A stretch of 64,000 nucleotides of DNA, taken from NCBI RefSeq assembly GCF_001404515.1, contig NZ_CXWE01000005.1, forward strand, positions 62,001-126,000, in the 5' to 3' direction. A model generated the notes under the pieces. The model made no database searches, was not told the DNA's origin, and saw nothing but the letters and a program-made list of their open reading frames with translations. The number at the start of each line of letters is the position of its first letter. Within the stretch, counting starts at the first letter, position 1. Source of the stretch: Roseibium album (GTDB lineage: Bacteria; Pseudomonadota; Alphaproteobacteria; Rhizobiales; Stappiaceae). The position numbers and the translations under genes were made by a program. Shown piece after piece: positions 7,878 to 17,261 of the stretch.

Positions 7878-9179
7878 ATGACCAGCGAACCCCTAAGCAT
7901 CAACGAAAATCCGAGGCTCCAAAGCGCTGCGCGGAACGCTCCCCCCATGTTCAAAGGCGAGCGCGGGCAGGCAGTGGCCATACTTCAAAAAGCGTATGTG
8001 GAGGCCGGTTATCCGATGCCGGGTTCCATCCGCTCTGACGGTTCCGCAGACGGAATATTCGGCAAGGAAACCTACTCGGTCACGCGTCACTTTCAGATTG
8101 GGCAAGGGATTTCTGTCGACGGCATCGTCGGCCAGAACACATTGGGCGCCATGTCCAAATTGCTGGGCGGTACCGACCCGGGCAATAGACCGGTCTCCCC
8201 AAACCCGAACGCACCCGTTGTTCCGGTGAATCCCGGGGGTATCTTACCAGGTGGACCAACGGTTCCCAGGTCTCCGAGACCCTCCGTCCGGCCCAGCAAG
8301 CGGACACATTTCGCAGAAGGGAACATCGCAACCGGCTTCGACAAAACGGCGACGCCACCCTGGCAAATGGTACCGACATCCAGCAAACCGCTGAGCTCTG
8401 GAGGTGGCGGTGCGATCGTGAAGCTTTTCAACGGCGAAGGTCTCACCGTGACAAGCAACAACGACCTCATAAAAGTCCACGAACTTCCGATCAGTTTCAA
8501 AGATGAATGTCGCCGGTTCCTCCTCACCGGTGAAGTCGACGGCGCTCGCGCCATGATCGAGGCACGCACCGGTTCTCTGACGGTTGCTCGAATGGAAGCT
8601 GAAACCACAAAGCCATATGTGTTGACGGTCGACTTTTACATGGTGAGCGACAAGGTCCGCAAAACGTCACGCCCTGTCAGTGAGCTGGCCAAGCTCGTGA
8701 ACGACACCAGTCAACTGCTCGCCCAACAGTGCAACATCCACCTCAAAAAGCAGTACACATATCCGGAATACAAGGTTGATGCCGATCTTGGCGAAGTCAT
8801 TCTCGTGCGAGACATGCAGAAAAGATACGAGACGCAAGACGTCTATCTGATCTTTCAAGGTTGCCGAAACACTGCCGATCTCAATGTTTTCTGCGTTTGG
8901 GAATACGAGATGAATGCGGAAAATGCCGCGAGGGGCGATGTTCATACGGGCCTTCACTTCGGCCAGGGCCGCATCCTCATCGAGGACGACTACATTACCG
9001 ACAGCGTCAACAAGAAGGTCGGCAAATGGACGCTTATGCACGAAGCCGGCCATGCCCTCGGCCTCAAACACAAAGATGGAACGATCATGGCGGATATCGG
9101 TCAGACCAAGACGTCATATCTGCGCAAGACCCAAATCCATAAAATGTGGAAGAGCGCCGGGAAAACAGCAAAAAAATAG
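7878..9179 (+). CDS. Metzincin-like zinc protease with N-terminal peptidoglycan-binding domain (copy 1)
   Basis: A 433-residue protein. Residues about 25-97 form a PG_binding_1 domain (GQAVAILQKAYVEAGY, DGIFGKET, VTRHFQ, VDGIVGQNTL), then a Pro-rich linker (100-140), a central domain beginning near PPWQMVP (160-166), and a C-terminal protease core. The zinc motif HEAGHALGLKH starts at residue 388 (HExxHxxGxxH) and is followed by IMAD, a candidate Met-turn. There is no signal peptide or hydrophobic N-terminus. The next gene encodes a diverged paralogue with the same domain order. Zinc proteolysis of an extracellular or cell-wall target is likely from the family; the export route and target are unknown. 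Confidence 0.75.
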   Translation: MTSEPLSINENPRLQSAARNAPPMFKGERGQAVAILQKAYVEAGYPMPGSIRSDGSADGIFGKETYSVTRHFQIGQGISVDGIVGQNTLGAMSKLLGGTDPGNRPVSPNPNAPVVPVNPGGILPGGPTVPRSPRPSVRPSKRTHFAEGNIATGFDKTATPPWQMVPTSSKPLSSGGGGAIVKLFNGEGLTVTSNNDLIKVHELPISFKDECRRFLLTGEVDGARAMIEARTGSLTVARMEAETTKPYVLTVDFYMVSDKVRKTSRPVSELAKLVNDTSQLLAQQCNIHLKKQYTYPEYKVDADLGEVILVRDMQKRYETQDVYLIFQGCRNTADLNVFCVWEYEMNAENAARGDVHTGLHFGQGRILIEDDYITDSVNKKVGKWTLMHEAGHALGLKHKDGTIMADIGQTKTSYLRKTQIHKMWKSAGKTAKK

Positions 9180-9232
9180 GTTTACTGACGCGTTTGTTCT
9201 TAACTTGATGAATGAGAAAGGCTTATTAAGCC

Positions 9233-10681
9233 ATGTATTCGCAAGGGATTATTCGACTAAGGAACGCGGCGTGCAATTCCTCTCCGATCACCAGGGGTGA
9301 ACGGGGTGCCGGTGTCGCGTTGCTCCAAGGCGCATATGTAGCACTCGGCCACGCGATGCCTGGTTCAACCGGGGCAGACGGTGCACAGGACGGGATTTTC
9401 GGCAAAGAGACCGACGCGGTTACCCGGCATTTTCAATCAAGACACGGCCTGGCAGTCGACGGTGACGCAGGAAAGGAAACCATCGGGCGCCTCAATTCAG
9501 AGCTCGGTGGGGCACTCCTCGACGACCCGGCACCCAGGCCGAATGGCCCGCACCCGAAGGTTCCCACACCGGTGAACCCGGATCCCCAAAGACCCGCTCC
9601 CAAACGTGTGGTACCGGTCCACCCGTTTCCCACACCGACCCGCCCTAAGACACCTACGACGGACGGTCACCGGCCGCGCTTTGTTGCCGGCAGAGCGCTC
9701 AACGGTTTTGATGGAAGGAGCGAGCCGCCCTGGCAGATGGTGCCCGCGAACGGAAATCGCATCGTTCAACTCCTCGGCGGGCAGGACCTCACGGTTACAT
9801 CCTTGGACCCTGCCGTCACCGTAACGGAGATCCGGCCAAGGGCGATCACCAAAAGCCGGCTGTTTCTCCTGTCCGGTCAGCCAGGACTCGTCGGCCTCAA
9901 GGACCGACGGATCGTTGCACGAGACGGCAGCGGTCAGGTCAAGGCGCAACTCCTCGTCGACATCGTTCGCGACTTTTCCGTCAAGGTTACATTCCACCTC
10001 GTACAGGACGAGCATGGGGGCTCGGTACGGTCAGCGGCTGACGTTGCAGCGAGTCTGGAAACTGCGAACCGCATACTCTTTGGTCACGCGAACATTCATC
10101 TCCACGCACATGACATCAGCCATGTCGATCATATCTTCGGCAAAGCAGTCAACTACATCGAAGCCAGGGAAAAGAAAGAAGACGATGCCGACGAGTGGGA
10201 CTACCTCGACACCTACCGGGATCCCACCGCGGACATAAACGTATTTTTCGTCAATAACATTCTGACCTACAAGGAGGAGGCACAGAACAAAAAACTGGTA
10301 GCATACGGTGTTACGAGCGGCACGTCGCCAACCATCCTGATCAGAGATCCAACCAAGTACCGTCGCGCTTTCGCAGCAGGCGAAGTCCTGGCTCACGAAG
10401 TCGGTCACGCCCTTGGTCTGGACCATCCCGAAGCGATCAACCTGCCGACATTAGGGCCCGGTTTCATGGTCGTACCGATCGACCCACATTTTGGGCAGAT
10501 CGTGGGTAGCAAGAACCTGATGATGCCGACAATCAGTGAAGTCGATGCGCACAACAACGTTATCAAGACAGACTTCACCCTGATCCGAGGCCAAGTCCGG
10601 AAAATGCACCAGAAAGCGACATTGCTGGGCATTGCAAGCGCTCCCGCGCTCACAAACACAAATGTAGCGCTTCCCGGGTGA
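9233..10681 (+). CDS. Metzincin-like zinc protease with N-terminal peptidoglycan-binding domain (copy 2)
   Basis: A 482-residue paralogue of the preceding gene, 53 bases downstream. It has a PG_binding_1 domain (residues about 20-95), a long Pro-rich linker (95-145), the shared PPWQMVP at 165-171, and a metzincin motif HEVGHALGLDH, which also begins at residue 388. A 45-residue insertion precedes the Met-turn candidate LMMPT. Shared blocks with copy 1 include LTVTS, NIHL and aD(L/I)NVF. No signal peptide is visible. The conserved catalytic motif in both copies argues that both are active proteases rather than one being a relic. Confidence 0.75.
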   Translation: MYSQGIIRLRNAACNSSPITRGERGAGVALLQGAYVALGHAMPGSTGADGAQDGIFGKETDAVTRHFQSRHGLAVDGDAGKETIGRLNSELGGALLDDPAPRPNGPHPKVPTPVNPDPQRPAPKRVVPVHPFPTPTRPKTPTTDGHRPRFVAGRALNGFDGRSEPPWQMVPANGNRIVQLLGGQDLTVTSLDPAVTVTEIRPRAITKSRLFLLSGQPGLVGLKDRRIVARDGSGQVKAQLLVDIVRDFSVKVTFHLVQDEHGGSVRSAADVAASLETANRILFGHANIHLHAHDISHVDHIFGKAVNYIEAREKKEDDADEWDYLDTYRDPTADINVFFVNNILTYKEEAQNKKLVAYGVTSGTSPTILIRDPTKYRRAFAAGEVLAHEVGHALGLDHPEAINLPTLGPGFMVVPIDPHFGQIVGSKNLMMPTISEVDAHNNVIKTDFTLIRGQVRKMHQKATLLGIASAPALTNTNVALPG

Positions 10682-10946
10682 CCGGGGACATCACCAGACA
10701 TTCTGGCGTCTGCAGGGTGTGCAAGGGTCACTTACGGGGGTCCCGTCGCCTTTTGCCAATCGTTGTATCGGTTGAAGCGGGCGGATTGCCTGCGTGAATT
10801 CGATAATCAGGAACTGCTTTCCGTCATCACCCCAACATGGATCTGAAGAGACGGGAAAGTACAAGGTCAGCGCTTGAGAGCAGGAGGGCGGTCTCTCGAT
10901 CAGTGTTCGCTGCAACAAACATCATGCAGGTGCCTGCTTTCAGTGG

Positions 10947-11717
10947 TCATCCGAGCTCCAGGTCTGGCCCGGTTTTTTTTATCAATGAAATTTGCTGCAT
11001 GATCTCGTCGTGCCCTTCCGCGACCAGCAGGTTCAGAGAAGCCAAGTCGCTGATGTGATGGGCGGCCCGGAACCCAATTTTGTCCTTTGTTGCAACTGCT
11101 ATGACCTTTTGTCCCGCCGCAATCATTGCTGCTTTGAAAAGAGCCTCATCGTAGTAGGGCGTCGTCAGCCCCAGTTCTGCATCAATCCCGTGCACACCGG
11201 TAAAACAGATATCGGCATGAAGACGCTGGACGGCATCCAGAACGGCGGCACCCGTCGTCATCTGGCTGCGTGGGTCAAACACTCCACCGAGCAGAATGAT
11301 CTCGACATTCGGATTTTCACTCAGCGACGCCGCAATCCGAGGACTGTTGGTGATCGCTGAAAATGCCAATGTCTTTGGAATTTGCGTGGCAATCGCAAGG
11401 TTGGTGGTTCCCCCGTCAAATAGAACGACCTGTCCTTCAAGAACGTGAGCCGCGGCCAACCTGGCAAGCCGCGCCTTGGTGCCTGCGGATATCTTGTAGC
11501 GGGAATTGAATGGCTGCGACGCTGAAGAGACCGGCAGAGCTGCTCCATGAACACGTTGAATGAGCCCCTCAGCTGCCAACTCCCTGAAATCGCGCCGGGC
11601 CGAGTCTTCCGAAATGTCGAAGCGAACGGCCAGCTGGGTGGTCGTCAACCGGCCTGATTCCTGTAGTGATTTCAGGATGTAACGCCGCCGTTCATCCGGA
11701 CTAGCAGGTGATTGCAT
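10947..11717 (-). CDS. DeoR family transcriptional regulator
   Basis: A 256-residue regulator. The N-terminal DeoR helix-turn-helix is at residues about 8-60 (RRRYILKSLQESGRLTTTQLA, FDISEDSARRDFRELAAEGLI) and the sugar-phosphate sensor domain follows (VLFDGGTTNLAIATQIP, ITNSPRIAASL, GVHGID). The ATG at 11717 is placed 8 bases after GAGG; a TTG at 11723 would sit on that site. It is divergent from the NagA-like gene with a strong inverted repeat between them. By family logic it is a repressor released by a sugar phosphate, probably an amino-sugar phosphate. Confidence 0.85.
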   Translation of the reverse strand: MQSPASPDERRRYILKSLQESGRLTTTQLAVRFDISEDSARRDFRELAAEGLIQRVHGAALPVSSASQPFNSRYKISAGTKARLARLAAAHVLEGQVVLFDGGTTNLAIATQIPKTLAFSAITNSPRIAASLSENPNVEIILLGGVFDPRSQMTTGAAVLDAVQRLHADICFTGVHGIDAELGLTTPYYDEALFKAAMIAAGQKVIAVATKDKIGFRAAHHISDLASLNLLVAEGHDEIMQQISLIKKTGPDLELG

Positions 11718-11738
11718 CGACAAATCCTCACGTTTATT

Positions 11739-11770
11739 GCGTTTTTATGCACGAATCGGCATAAATACGC
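11739..11770. promoter_or_regulatory. DeoR-type operator
   Basis: GCGTTTTTATGC (11739-11750), 8-base spacer, GCATAAATACGC (11759-11770): 11 of 12 positions are complementary. It lies between the divergent deoR and nagA-like starts. A further CAAACGCAAA copy of the half-site occurs at 11781-11790 next to the ribosome-binding site. Confidence 0.65.
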
Positions 11771-11804
11771 AATGCATATTCAAACGCAAAATGGAGGCAT
11801 ACAC

Positions 11805-13010
11805 TTGAGTGATGTTTTGGTTTTCAAGGGGGACCTCGTCCTTCCTGATCGAATTCTGGAAGGCGGTCACGTTGCATGCAGAAATGGTCGGATCACCCAT
11901 GTCGGCGTCGAAAACCCGTTCAGGAACGTTGAATCGATAGAGGGGAAATACATATCTCCGGGGTATGTCGATATCCACGTTCACGGCGGTGCAAACGCAG
12001 ACTACATGGACGGTGACAGCGATGCCGTGTTGACCAGCAACAGGTGTCATGCACGCCATGGAACAACGACCCTGTTTCCAACCACAACGACAGGGACCAG
12101 ACAAGAGCTGGATGCAATGACTTCCGCATGTCAGGCGGTACAAAATTCCTGGCGATCCAGCGATGGTGCGCGGATCGCCGGTGTTCATTTCTACGGTCCA
12201 TATTTTGCTGAAGACAAGGTCGGCGTGCATCCGGTCGAAGGTCGACGTGACCCTGTCCGCGAGGAGTATGAGTACTTTCTCAGAAAGAGCATCGTGCGGA
12301 TCGCAACCTGTGCGGCAGAATTGCCAGGTGCTTTGGACTTTTACAGGTTTGCCCAAAGGTTCGGCTGTTTCATTACGTGCGGGCATTCCAATGCGCACTG
12401 GGGAGAACTCGAACGCGGTTTTGCCGAAGGTGTCCGCCACGTCGATCACTTTTGGTGCGCCATGAGTTCAGTATCCTCTTTGAGAGCCCGATTTGGTACG
12501 CCGATGCGCGCAGGCATGGAGCAATACGTCCTGCACAACGAGGACATGAGCACGGAAGTCATCGCGGACGGATATCATCTCTCCGACGAACTTCTGAAAT
12601 TTGCCTATGACATGATCGGTCAATATCGACTTTGTCTGGTGACCGACGCCAATCGAGCGCTTGATTGCCCGCCGGGTGAATACCGGTTTGGCCCGCAAGG
12701 GTCAGGAAGTATCGTTATCAGTGACGGGAATACGGTCAGCGACCCAAACGGCGGGCTCGCAAGTTCCATGCATGGGATGGATCACATGGTAAGAACAATG
12801 GCCAGTGCCACCAGCGCCCCCCTCCATACGACAATAAGGATGGCGAGCCTGACTCCGGCGGAACTTGCGGGTATTTCTGCAGATCACGGAAGTCTTGAGG
12901 TCGGCAAGACCGCTGACGTGTTGCTCTTGTCAGACGATCTTGAGATAGAAGAGGTCTATCTGGGTGGCGAGAAGTTTGATCTCCAAGATGGCGGCAAAAC
13001 TCCAGGCTGA
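11805..13010 (+). CDS. nagA: N-acetylglucosamine-6-phosphate deacetylase-like amidohydrolase
   Basis: A 401-residue amidohydrolase with NagA layout: HVHG at 58-61, GHSNA (His194), HVDHF (His215), DGYHLS (His258) and catalytic VTDA (Asp281). The start is TTG 11805, 8 bases after GGAGG (11793-11797); upstream ATGs lack a site. NagA normally removes acetate from GlcNAc-6-phosphate. The metal-binding Glu of the usual HLEGP motif is Tyr130 here (GVHFYGPYF), so metal use or substrate may differ. It is divergent from a DeoR regulator with an operator between them. No transporter or NagB neighbour is present. Confidence 0.7.
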   Translation: MSDVLVFKGDLVLPDRILEGGHVACRNGRITHVGVENPFRNVESIEGKYISPGYVDIHVHGGANADYMDGDSDAVLTSNRCHARHGTTTLFPTTTTGTRQELDAMTSACQAVQNSWRSSDGARIAGVHFYGPYFAEDKVGVHPVEGRRDPVREEYEYFLRKSIVRIATCAAELPGALDFYRFAQRFGCFITCGHSNAHWGELERGFAEGVRHVDHFWCAMSSVSSLRARFGTPMRAGMEQYVLHNEDMSTEVIADGYHLSDELLKFAYDMIGQYRLCLVTDANRALDCPPGEYRFGPQGSGSIVISDGNTVSDPNGGLASSMHGMDHMVRTMASATSAPLHTTIRMASLTPAELAGISADHGSLEVGKTADVLLLSDDLEIEEVYLGGEKFDLQDGGKTPG

Positions 13011-13249
13011 ACTGCGGATCCTGACAATTCACGGCGTAACATGGGTCATGCAATATGGACTTTAAGCCCTTGTTCACGCAATGATGTCCAAAGCCGCTCC
13101 AGGACGGAACCTGCTGCCGACACGACAGACGCAGATATTCACGCCGATGGTTTCGTTTGCGGGCACCGCCGGTCGGTTGCCTGCTCCGAAGCGGGTTACG
13201 CTGTGACCCGCCAATGAGACATTCAGGGTTGCTTCACGGAGACCGGATC

Positions 13250-13843
13250 ATGTTGCTGAGGACACTGACGGTTGTCGCTGTGCTTCTGTTTGCCAATCAA
13301 TCGGCTGCAGAGGAGTTTGACTACATTGACCGGCTGTCGAACACGGTTACGACGACGCATGAAGCTGCTTACAAGATCAAGATCAGTGAACCCTTTCGGT
13401 CATTGGGAGAACTGCACCATCGCCAGGAAAGCAACGGGCACATGTTCCGGGTGTCTTTTTCAGCCTTTTCGAACGGACCCGACATCATCCTGATTCATGC
13501 CGAGACGCTGGAAGATGCCAGCGGCATGTTGAATTACGATCACCTTCCAGCCGGCGAGATCAACGGCGTCACGGTCGGTCTGCGCGAACAATGTCTCCCC
13601 AAGGAGGCAGAAGCTTCCCTTGCCGGCAATCGCGAAGCATTGTTCACGAGGGATCAGGGGTTCGAACTTCAGCTGCCTTTCTTGCTGATGCAACACCTCA
13701 TTGCGTCGGAAGACGGCAATGCGGAACTTGTCCTCTCCTATGGCCGGCACGTCGAAGACTGTGCTGAAATCTCAGATGCTTTCAGGTCCGAAACACAGGC
13801 ACGTATAGCGCGCGCCATCGAACTCGAACCAATTCCGGATTAG
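13250..13843 (+). CDS. Secreted protein of unknown function
   Basis: A 197-residue protein with a signal peptide (LLRTLTVVAVLLFANQSAAEE, cleavage probably after AAA-type residues near 19). The mature region carries two Cys residues (EQCLPKE, EDCAEIS) that could form a disulfide. The start is the ATG at 13250 behind CACGGAGACC. I do not recognise the family. It stands alone between the NagA-like gene and the 14-26 kb cluster, so context says little. Periplasmic location is the only supported statement. Confidence 0.6.
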   Translation: MLLRTLTVVAVLLFANQSAAEEFDYIDRLSNTVTTTHEAAYKIKISEPFRSLGELHHRQESNGHMFRVSFSAFSNGPDIILIHAETLEDASGMLNYDHLPAGEINGVTVGLREQCLPKEAEASLAGNREALFTRDQGFELQLPFLLMQHLIASEDGNAELVLSYGRHVEDCAEISDAFRSETQARIARAIELEPIPD

Positions 13844-14070
13844 CTGGCACCCCGGCCCGTATTTGCCGCCTGTTCCGCTTTCCCAAGATTTGCTCATCCT
13901 GCAAGATCCCGTTTTCGGCTTGATCTTGTATTGGGTTGCCGGATGTAAGCAGATCAGAGTTCGGTTTATGTGACCAATTCAGGCTCGGTGTAAATGCCCT
14001 GATGCCGACGGGCCCTGTCCGCCCAATATTCGACATCTATCCGAAAGCATATGAAGCGGAATTTTGTTCT

Positions 14071-15852
14071 CTAGGTCGAGACGTGTGAAACGTTCTTGTC
14101 CGGAGAATAAATGTCCAGGATGTTCCAATGACCTGTGGTCGGGGTCGGGTTGTTGATCATAGGAACGTCCAGAACTGTCGGTTTGCCGTTTGCAATCGCT
14201 TCCCGGATTGCCGGTAACAGCGCGTCGGCGCTGTCGATCCTGATGCCTGTCGCCCCGTAGGCGCGCGCAATCCGGGCGTAGTCCGGTCCATGTTCGGGAA
14301 CGGCCGCGGATCCCGGGAAAGTCGTGCCATAGGTCAACCCGTAATGTGCCTTTTGCAGTCCGGCGATGGTGCCGAAGGCATTGTTGTTCATCACCAGCCA
14401 GATGATCCCGAGATCCAGTTCAACCGCCGTCGCCAGCATGGATGGATTCTGGCCAAAGCCGCCATCTCCTACAAGGCTGATAACGACACGATCGGGGGCG
14501 GCCAACTTGGCGCCGATTGCGCCCGGAGGCCCGAAACCCATCGTCGCAAAGCCACCGGGTGTCAGGACGGACCCGGGTGTCAGAATGTCGAACTGCTGGC
14601 CGACACCATTCTTGTTCCAGCCCACATCCGTCGTGATGATCGCATCGTCCGGCAGGGCGTTGCGTGTGTCGGCCAGAATGCGCTCCGGCATCATCGGAAA
14701 GTCAGCAGAGGTTGCCATCTCCCGATTGGATGCCTTGAAGTCCTTTCTGGATTCGTTGATTTTCCGAACGAGTTCGGGTCGTTCAAACCCGTCGGGATAC
14801 ATTTCCTTCGCAACGCGGCTCAACACGCGCAGAGCAGACTTCGCGTCGGCGACAACACCGATCTCCGTCGGGTAATTGCGACCGATCTCGGAGGGTTCAA
14901 TGTCGATGTGAATGACCTTCGTGCCGGGAATGTTGAACGTGTAACCGGGATACCAGCTGGAACAGTCGGCTTCCTTGAAGCGTGTTCCCACCGCAAAGAT
15001 GTAGTCCGCTTCCAGGCAGGACTGATTGACCAGGCTGGTTCCCCAAAATCCCGTCATGCCAAGTACGAGCGGATGATCGTCGCGCAAGGCACCCTTCCCC
15101 ATCAGGGAATGGGCGACCGGCAACCCCATATGATCGACGAAGTCTCTCAGTTCCTCGCTCGCTTCTGCGAGCAGGACACCGCCACCGACATAGGCCACCG
15201 GGTTTGCAGCCTCTGCCAGACGCTTCACGATTGTTCGCGCGGTTTCATCGTCGATCGAGGGCTTCACCAGAGCCCGCGTGTTGGAGGCGATCCTGTCGAA
15301 GCTTTCAGTGGAAATCCGCTCGCTGAAAATGTCCATCGGGACGTTCACCAGAACCGGTCCGGGTTGTCCGCTTTCCGCAAGATGAAAGGCTTTCTCCAGG
15401 ATTTCAGCCATCAGATCTGCCCTGTCCACACGCCAGGCACGTTTGACAAAGGGCCGATAGATCTCCCACTGCGCCGCATCGGCGTGCAGGTTGACTTCCT
15501 GATGCGGGTGCTTGCCGTAGTAGTGGGTCGGGATATCCCCGGCAATCACAACCATCGGAATGCAGTCCAGTGCCGCATTGGCAACGCCCGTGGCACAGTT
15601 CGTCAGACCTGGAGACAGGTGGGACAGAACAACGGACGCTTTTCCCGTGACCCGCGCATACGCGTCGGCAGCGTGACTGGCGATCTGTTCATGGCGCACC
15701 GTCACGAAATCGATCGGGCTTTCCGACAAGGCTGCTAGAACCGCAATATTGGTGTGCCCGCACAAACCGAATACGTGGCGGACGTTGCGGCGTTCCAGAA
15801 AATCGACGATGTGTTCCGCAACGGTTTTGTGTTGCATGCTGAGGGCATCCAT
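14071..15852 (-). CDS. ThDP-dependent enzyme, acetolactate synthase superfamily
   Basis: A 593-residue thiamine-diphosphate enzyme with the full Pyr-centre-PP layout. The catalytic Glu55 is in RHEQIASHAADAYAR, and the ThDP/Mg motif is GDGGFGQNPSML followed by NNNAFG in the C-terminal third. It could decarboxylate a 2-oxo acid or cleave/ligate C-C bonds. It is not Xsc, whose N-terminus differs, and it is not the anabolic IlvB, which is at 27196. The ATG at 15852 shares a base with the upstream stop (TGATG), with GGGAGG before it, indicating translational coupling to the aldehyde dehydrogenase. It is the last gene of a three-gene operon under the AATATCTGATATT operator. Confidence 0.8.
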   Translation of the reverse strand: MDALSMQHKTVAEHIVDFLERRNVRHVFGLCGHTNIAVLAALSESPIDFVTVRHEQIASHAADAYARVTGKASVVLSHLSPGLTNCATGVANAALDCIPMVVIAGDIPTHYYGKHPHQEVNLHADAAQWEIYRPFVKRAWRVDRADLMAEILEKAFHLAESGQPGPVLVNVPMDIFSERISTESFDRIASNTRALVKPSIDDETARTIVKRLAEAANPVAYVGGGVLLAEASEELRDFVDHMGLPVAHSLMGKGALRDDHPLVLGMTGFWGTSLVNQSCLEADYIFAVGTRFKEADCSSWYPGYTFNIPGTKVIHIDIEPSEIGRNYPTEIGVVADAKSALRVLSRVAKEMYPDGFERPELVRKINESRKDFKASNREMATSADFPMMPERILADTRNALPDDAIITTDVGWNKNGVGQQFDILTPGSVLTPGGFATMGFGPPGAIGAKLAAPDRVVISLVGDGGFGQNPSMLATAVELDLGIIWLVMNNNAFGTIAGLQKAHYGLTYGTTFPGSAAVPEHGPDYARIARAYGATGIRIDSADALLPAIREAIANGKPTVLDVPMINNPTPTTGHWNILDIYSPDKNVSHVST

Positions 15853-17261
15853 CACGCAACCTCCCGACCGTAAAATTCACCGAAGAGCTCTTCGTCCGAA
15901 GGCCGGTCTTCCGGGATCGGCCGACTGACCCACGTGTAGTTCATCATGTGCTTCAAGGAGACGTTTTCGTTGGTGATATTGCCTCCCCAGATGCCGCACC
16001 CCAACGAACTTGTCATCGGCATGCCGTTGGTGAAACTGCCGGCATTGGCTTTGGACTGCGGCTGACGCACCATCATCCGGCTGACCGGCGCAAGCCGCGC
16101 AAGCCGGTCGATGTGGTCATCGTCATGGCTGTAAATGCCACAGGAATGCCCCTTGCCCCCGACCTCGTAGATCCGGCTGACCGTTTCGAGTGCATCGTCG
16201 AAGGTCCTGAAATGATAAAGCGCCATCAGCGTCGTGAGCTTTTCCTTGCAGAACCTGTGTTGCGGACCGATCTGGCCCTGGTTCTCGACCATCAGAAACG
16301 TCCGGTCGTCGGGTATGGAGAAACCGGCGACTTCCGCGGTCTGCTGCGGGCCGCAGGCAATGGTGGGAAATGTTCTGTTTCCCTTTTCATCCCACATTGC
16401 CTTTTCAAGCAGCGCCTTTTCTTCATCGCTGCACAGGTAGCCGCCTTCGGCTTCGAGCGCCTTGACCATCTTTTCGTAGACGGAAGCCTGAATGATGATG
16501 TTGCCGTCCGCCGAGCATCCAGACCCGAAATCGCTTGTCTTGGACATTCTTGTGTTGCGGGCCGCGATATCGAGATCGGCGGTCTCGTCAATCACGATGG
16601 AAGAGTTCCCCGCCCCCACACCGAATGCAGGTTTGCCACTGGAATAGGCCGCCTTGACCATTGGCTTGCCACCGGTTGCGAGCGTCAGGTCACAGATCTC
16701 CATCAAATGTTGGGTCAGCGGAATGGACGGATGCGTGATGCACTGGAACAGGTCCTGCGGCGCGCCGACAGCTTTGCAGGCGGAACGCAGAACGTCCGTC
16801 ATCCGGGCGGTTGTCTGCCTGCTTCGCGGGTGCGGTGAGAAGATCACGGCGTTGCGTGCCTTGGCGGCATAAATACCCGTGACCGGAGGAGTCAACGCCG
16901 GATTGGTCATCGGGATCAGCGACGCGATTACGCCAGCGGGCTTTGCGTACTTGACCAGGCCACGAGCTTCGTCCACCTCCACGATGCCAGTCGATTTCTG
17001 ACGCAGGGCATCCCTCAGAACCCCATAGATCTTGAAACGTTTTCCAGGCCGTCCAGCACGATCGCCAATGCCGCTTTCGTCAACACCCTGCTGCGCGAGT
17101 TGTGTGAAGGTTTTTTCATTGCCGGCATACCAGCCGATCGCCTGTGCCAGCCTGTCCAGGTCTTCCTGGCTCCAGTGTTCGATCTCGGCCATTGCCGCGC
17201 GTGCGCGTGCCAGCATGCCTGCGGCCAGGCCCCGGTCTTCTTCAGTGAGCTCTTTGCCCAT
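15852..17261 (-). CDS. CoA-acylating aldehyde dehydrogenase (SauS/EutE-like)
   Basis: A 469-residue aldehyde dehydrogenase. The catalytic Cys249 is in FGSGCSADG, and KAAYSSGKPAFGVGAGN (about 203-219) is the signature of CoA-acylating members such as AdhE, EutE and sulfoacetaldehyde dehydrogenase SauS. Expected reaction: aldehyde + CoA + NAD(P)+ to acyl-CoA. The coding region overlaps the upstream isomerase gene by 20 bases and the ThDP gene downstream by one to three bases, so the three are cotranscribed. Adjacent ThDP and acylating dehydrogenase suggest that an aldehyde made by the former is captured as a thioester; this is inference. Confidence 0.8.
   Translation of the reverse strand: MGKELTEEDRGLAAGMLARARAAMAEIEHWSQEDLDRLAQAIGWYAGNEKTFTQLAQQGVDESGIGDRAGRPGKRFKIYGVLRDALRQKSTGIVEVDEARGLVKYAKPAGVIASLIPMTNPALTPPVTGIYAAKARNAVIFSPHPRSRQTTARMTDVLRSACKAVGAPQDLFQCITHPSIPLTQHLMEICDLTLATGGKPMVKAAYSSGKPAFGVGAGNSSIVIDETADLDIAARNTRMSKTSDFGSGCSADGNIIIQASVYEKMVKALEAEGGYLCSDEEKALLEKAMWDEKGNRTFPTIACGPQQTAEVAGFSIPDDRTFLMVENQGQIGPQHRFCKEKLTTLMALYHFRTFDDALETVSRIYEVGGKGHSCGIYSHDDDHIDRLARLAPVSRMMVRQPQSKANAGSFTNGMPMTSSLGCGIWGGNITNENVSLKHMMNYTWVSRPIPEDRPSDEELFGEFYGREVA

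Noticed and set aside
14290..15738. Plus-strand frame of 482 codons opposite the ThDP enzyme
   Set aside because: Antisense to a gene with complete catalytic motifs; no ribosome-binding site or family features.
14071..17261. Annotating the ThDP and ALDH genes as sulfoacetaldehyde acetyltransferase (Xsc) and SauS of a sulfonate pathway
   Set aside because: The N-terminal and central sequence of the ThDP protein does not match Xsc, and no sulfite or phosphotransacetylase genes are present. The acylating ALDH motif alone does not fix the aldehyde.
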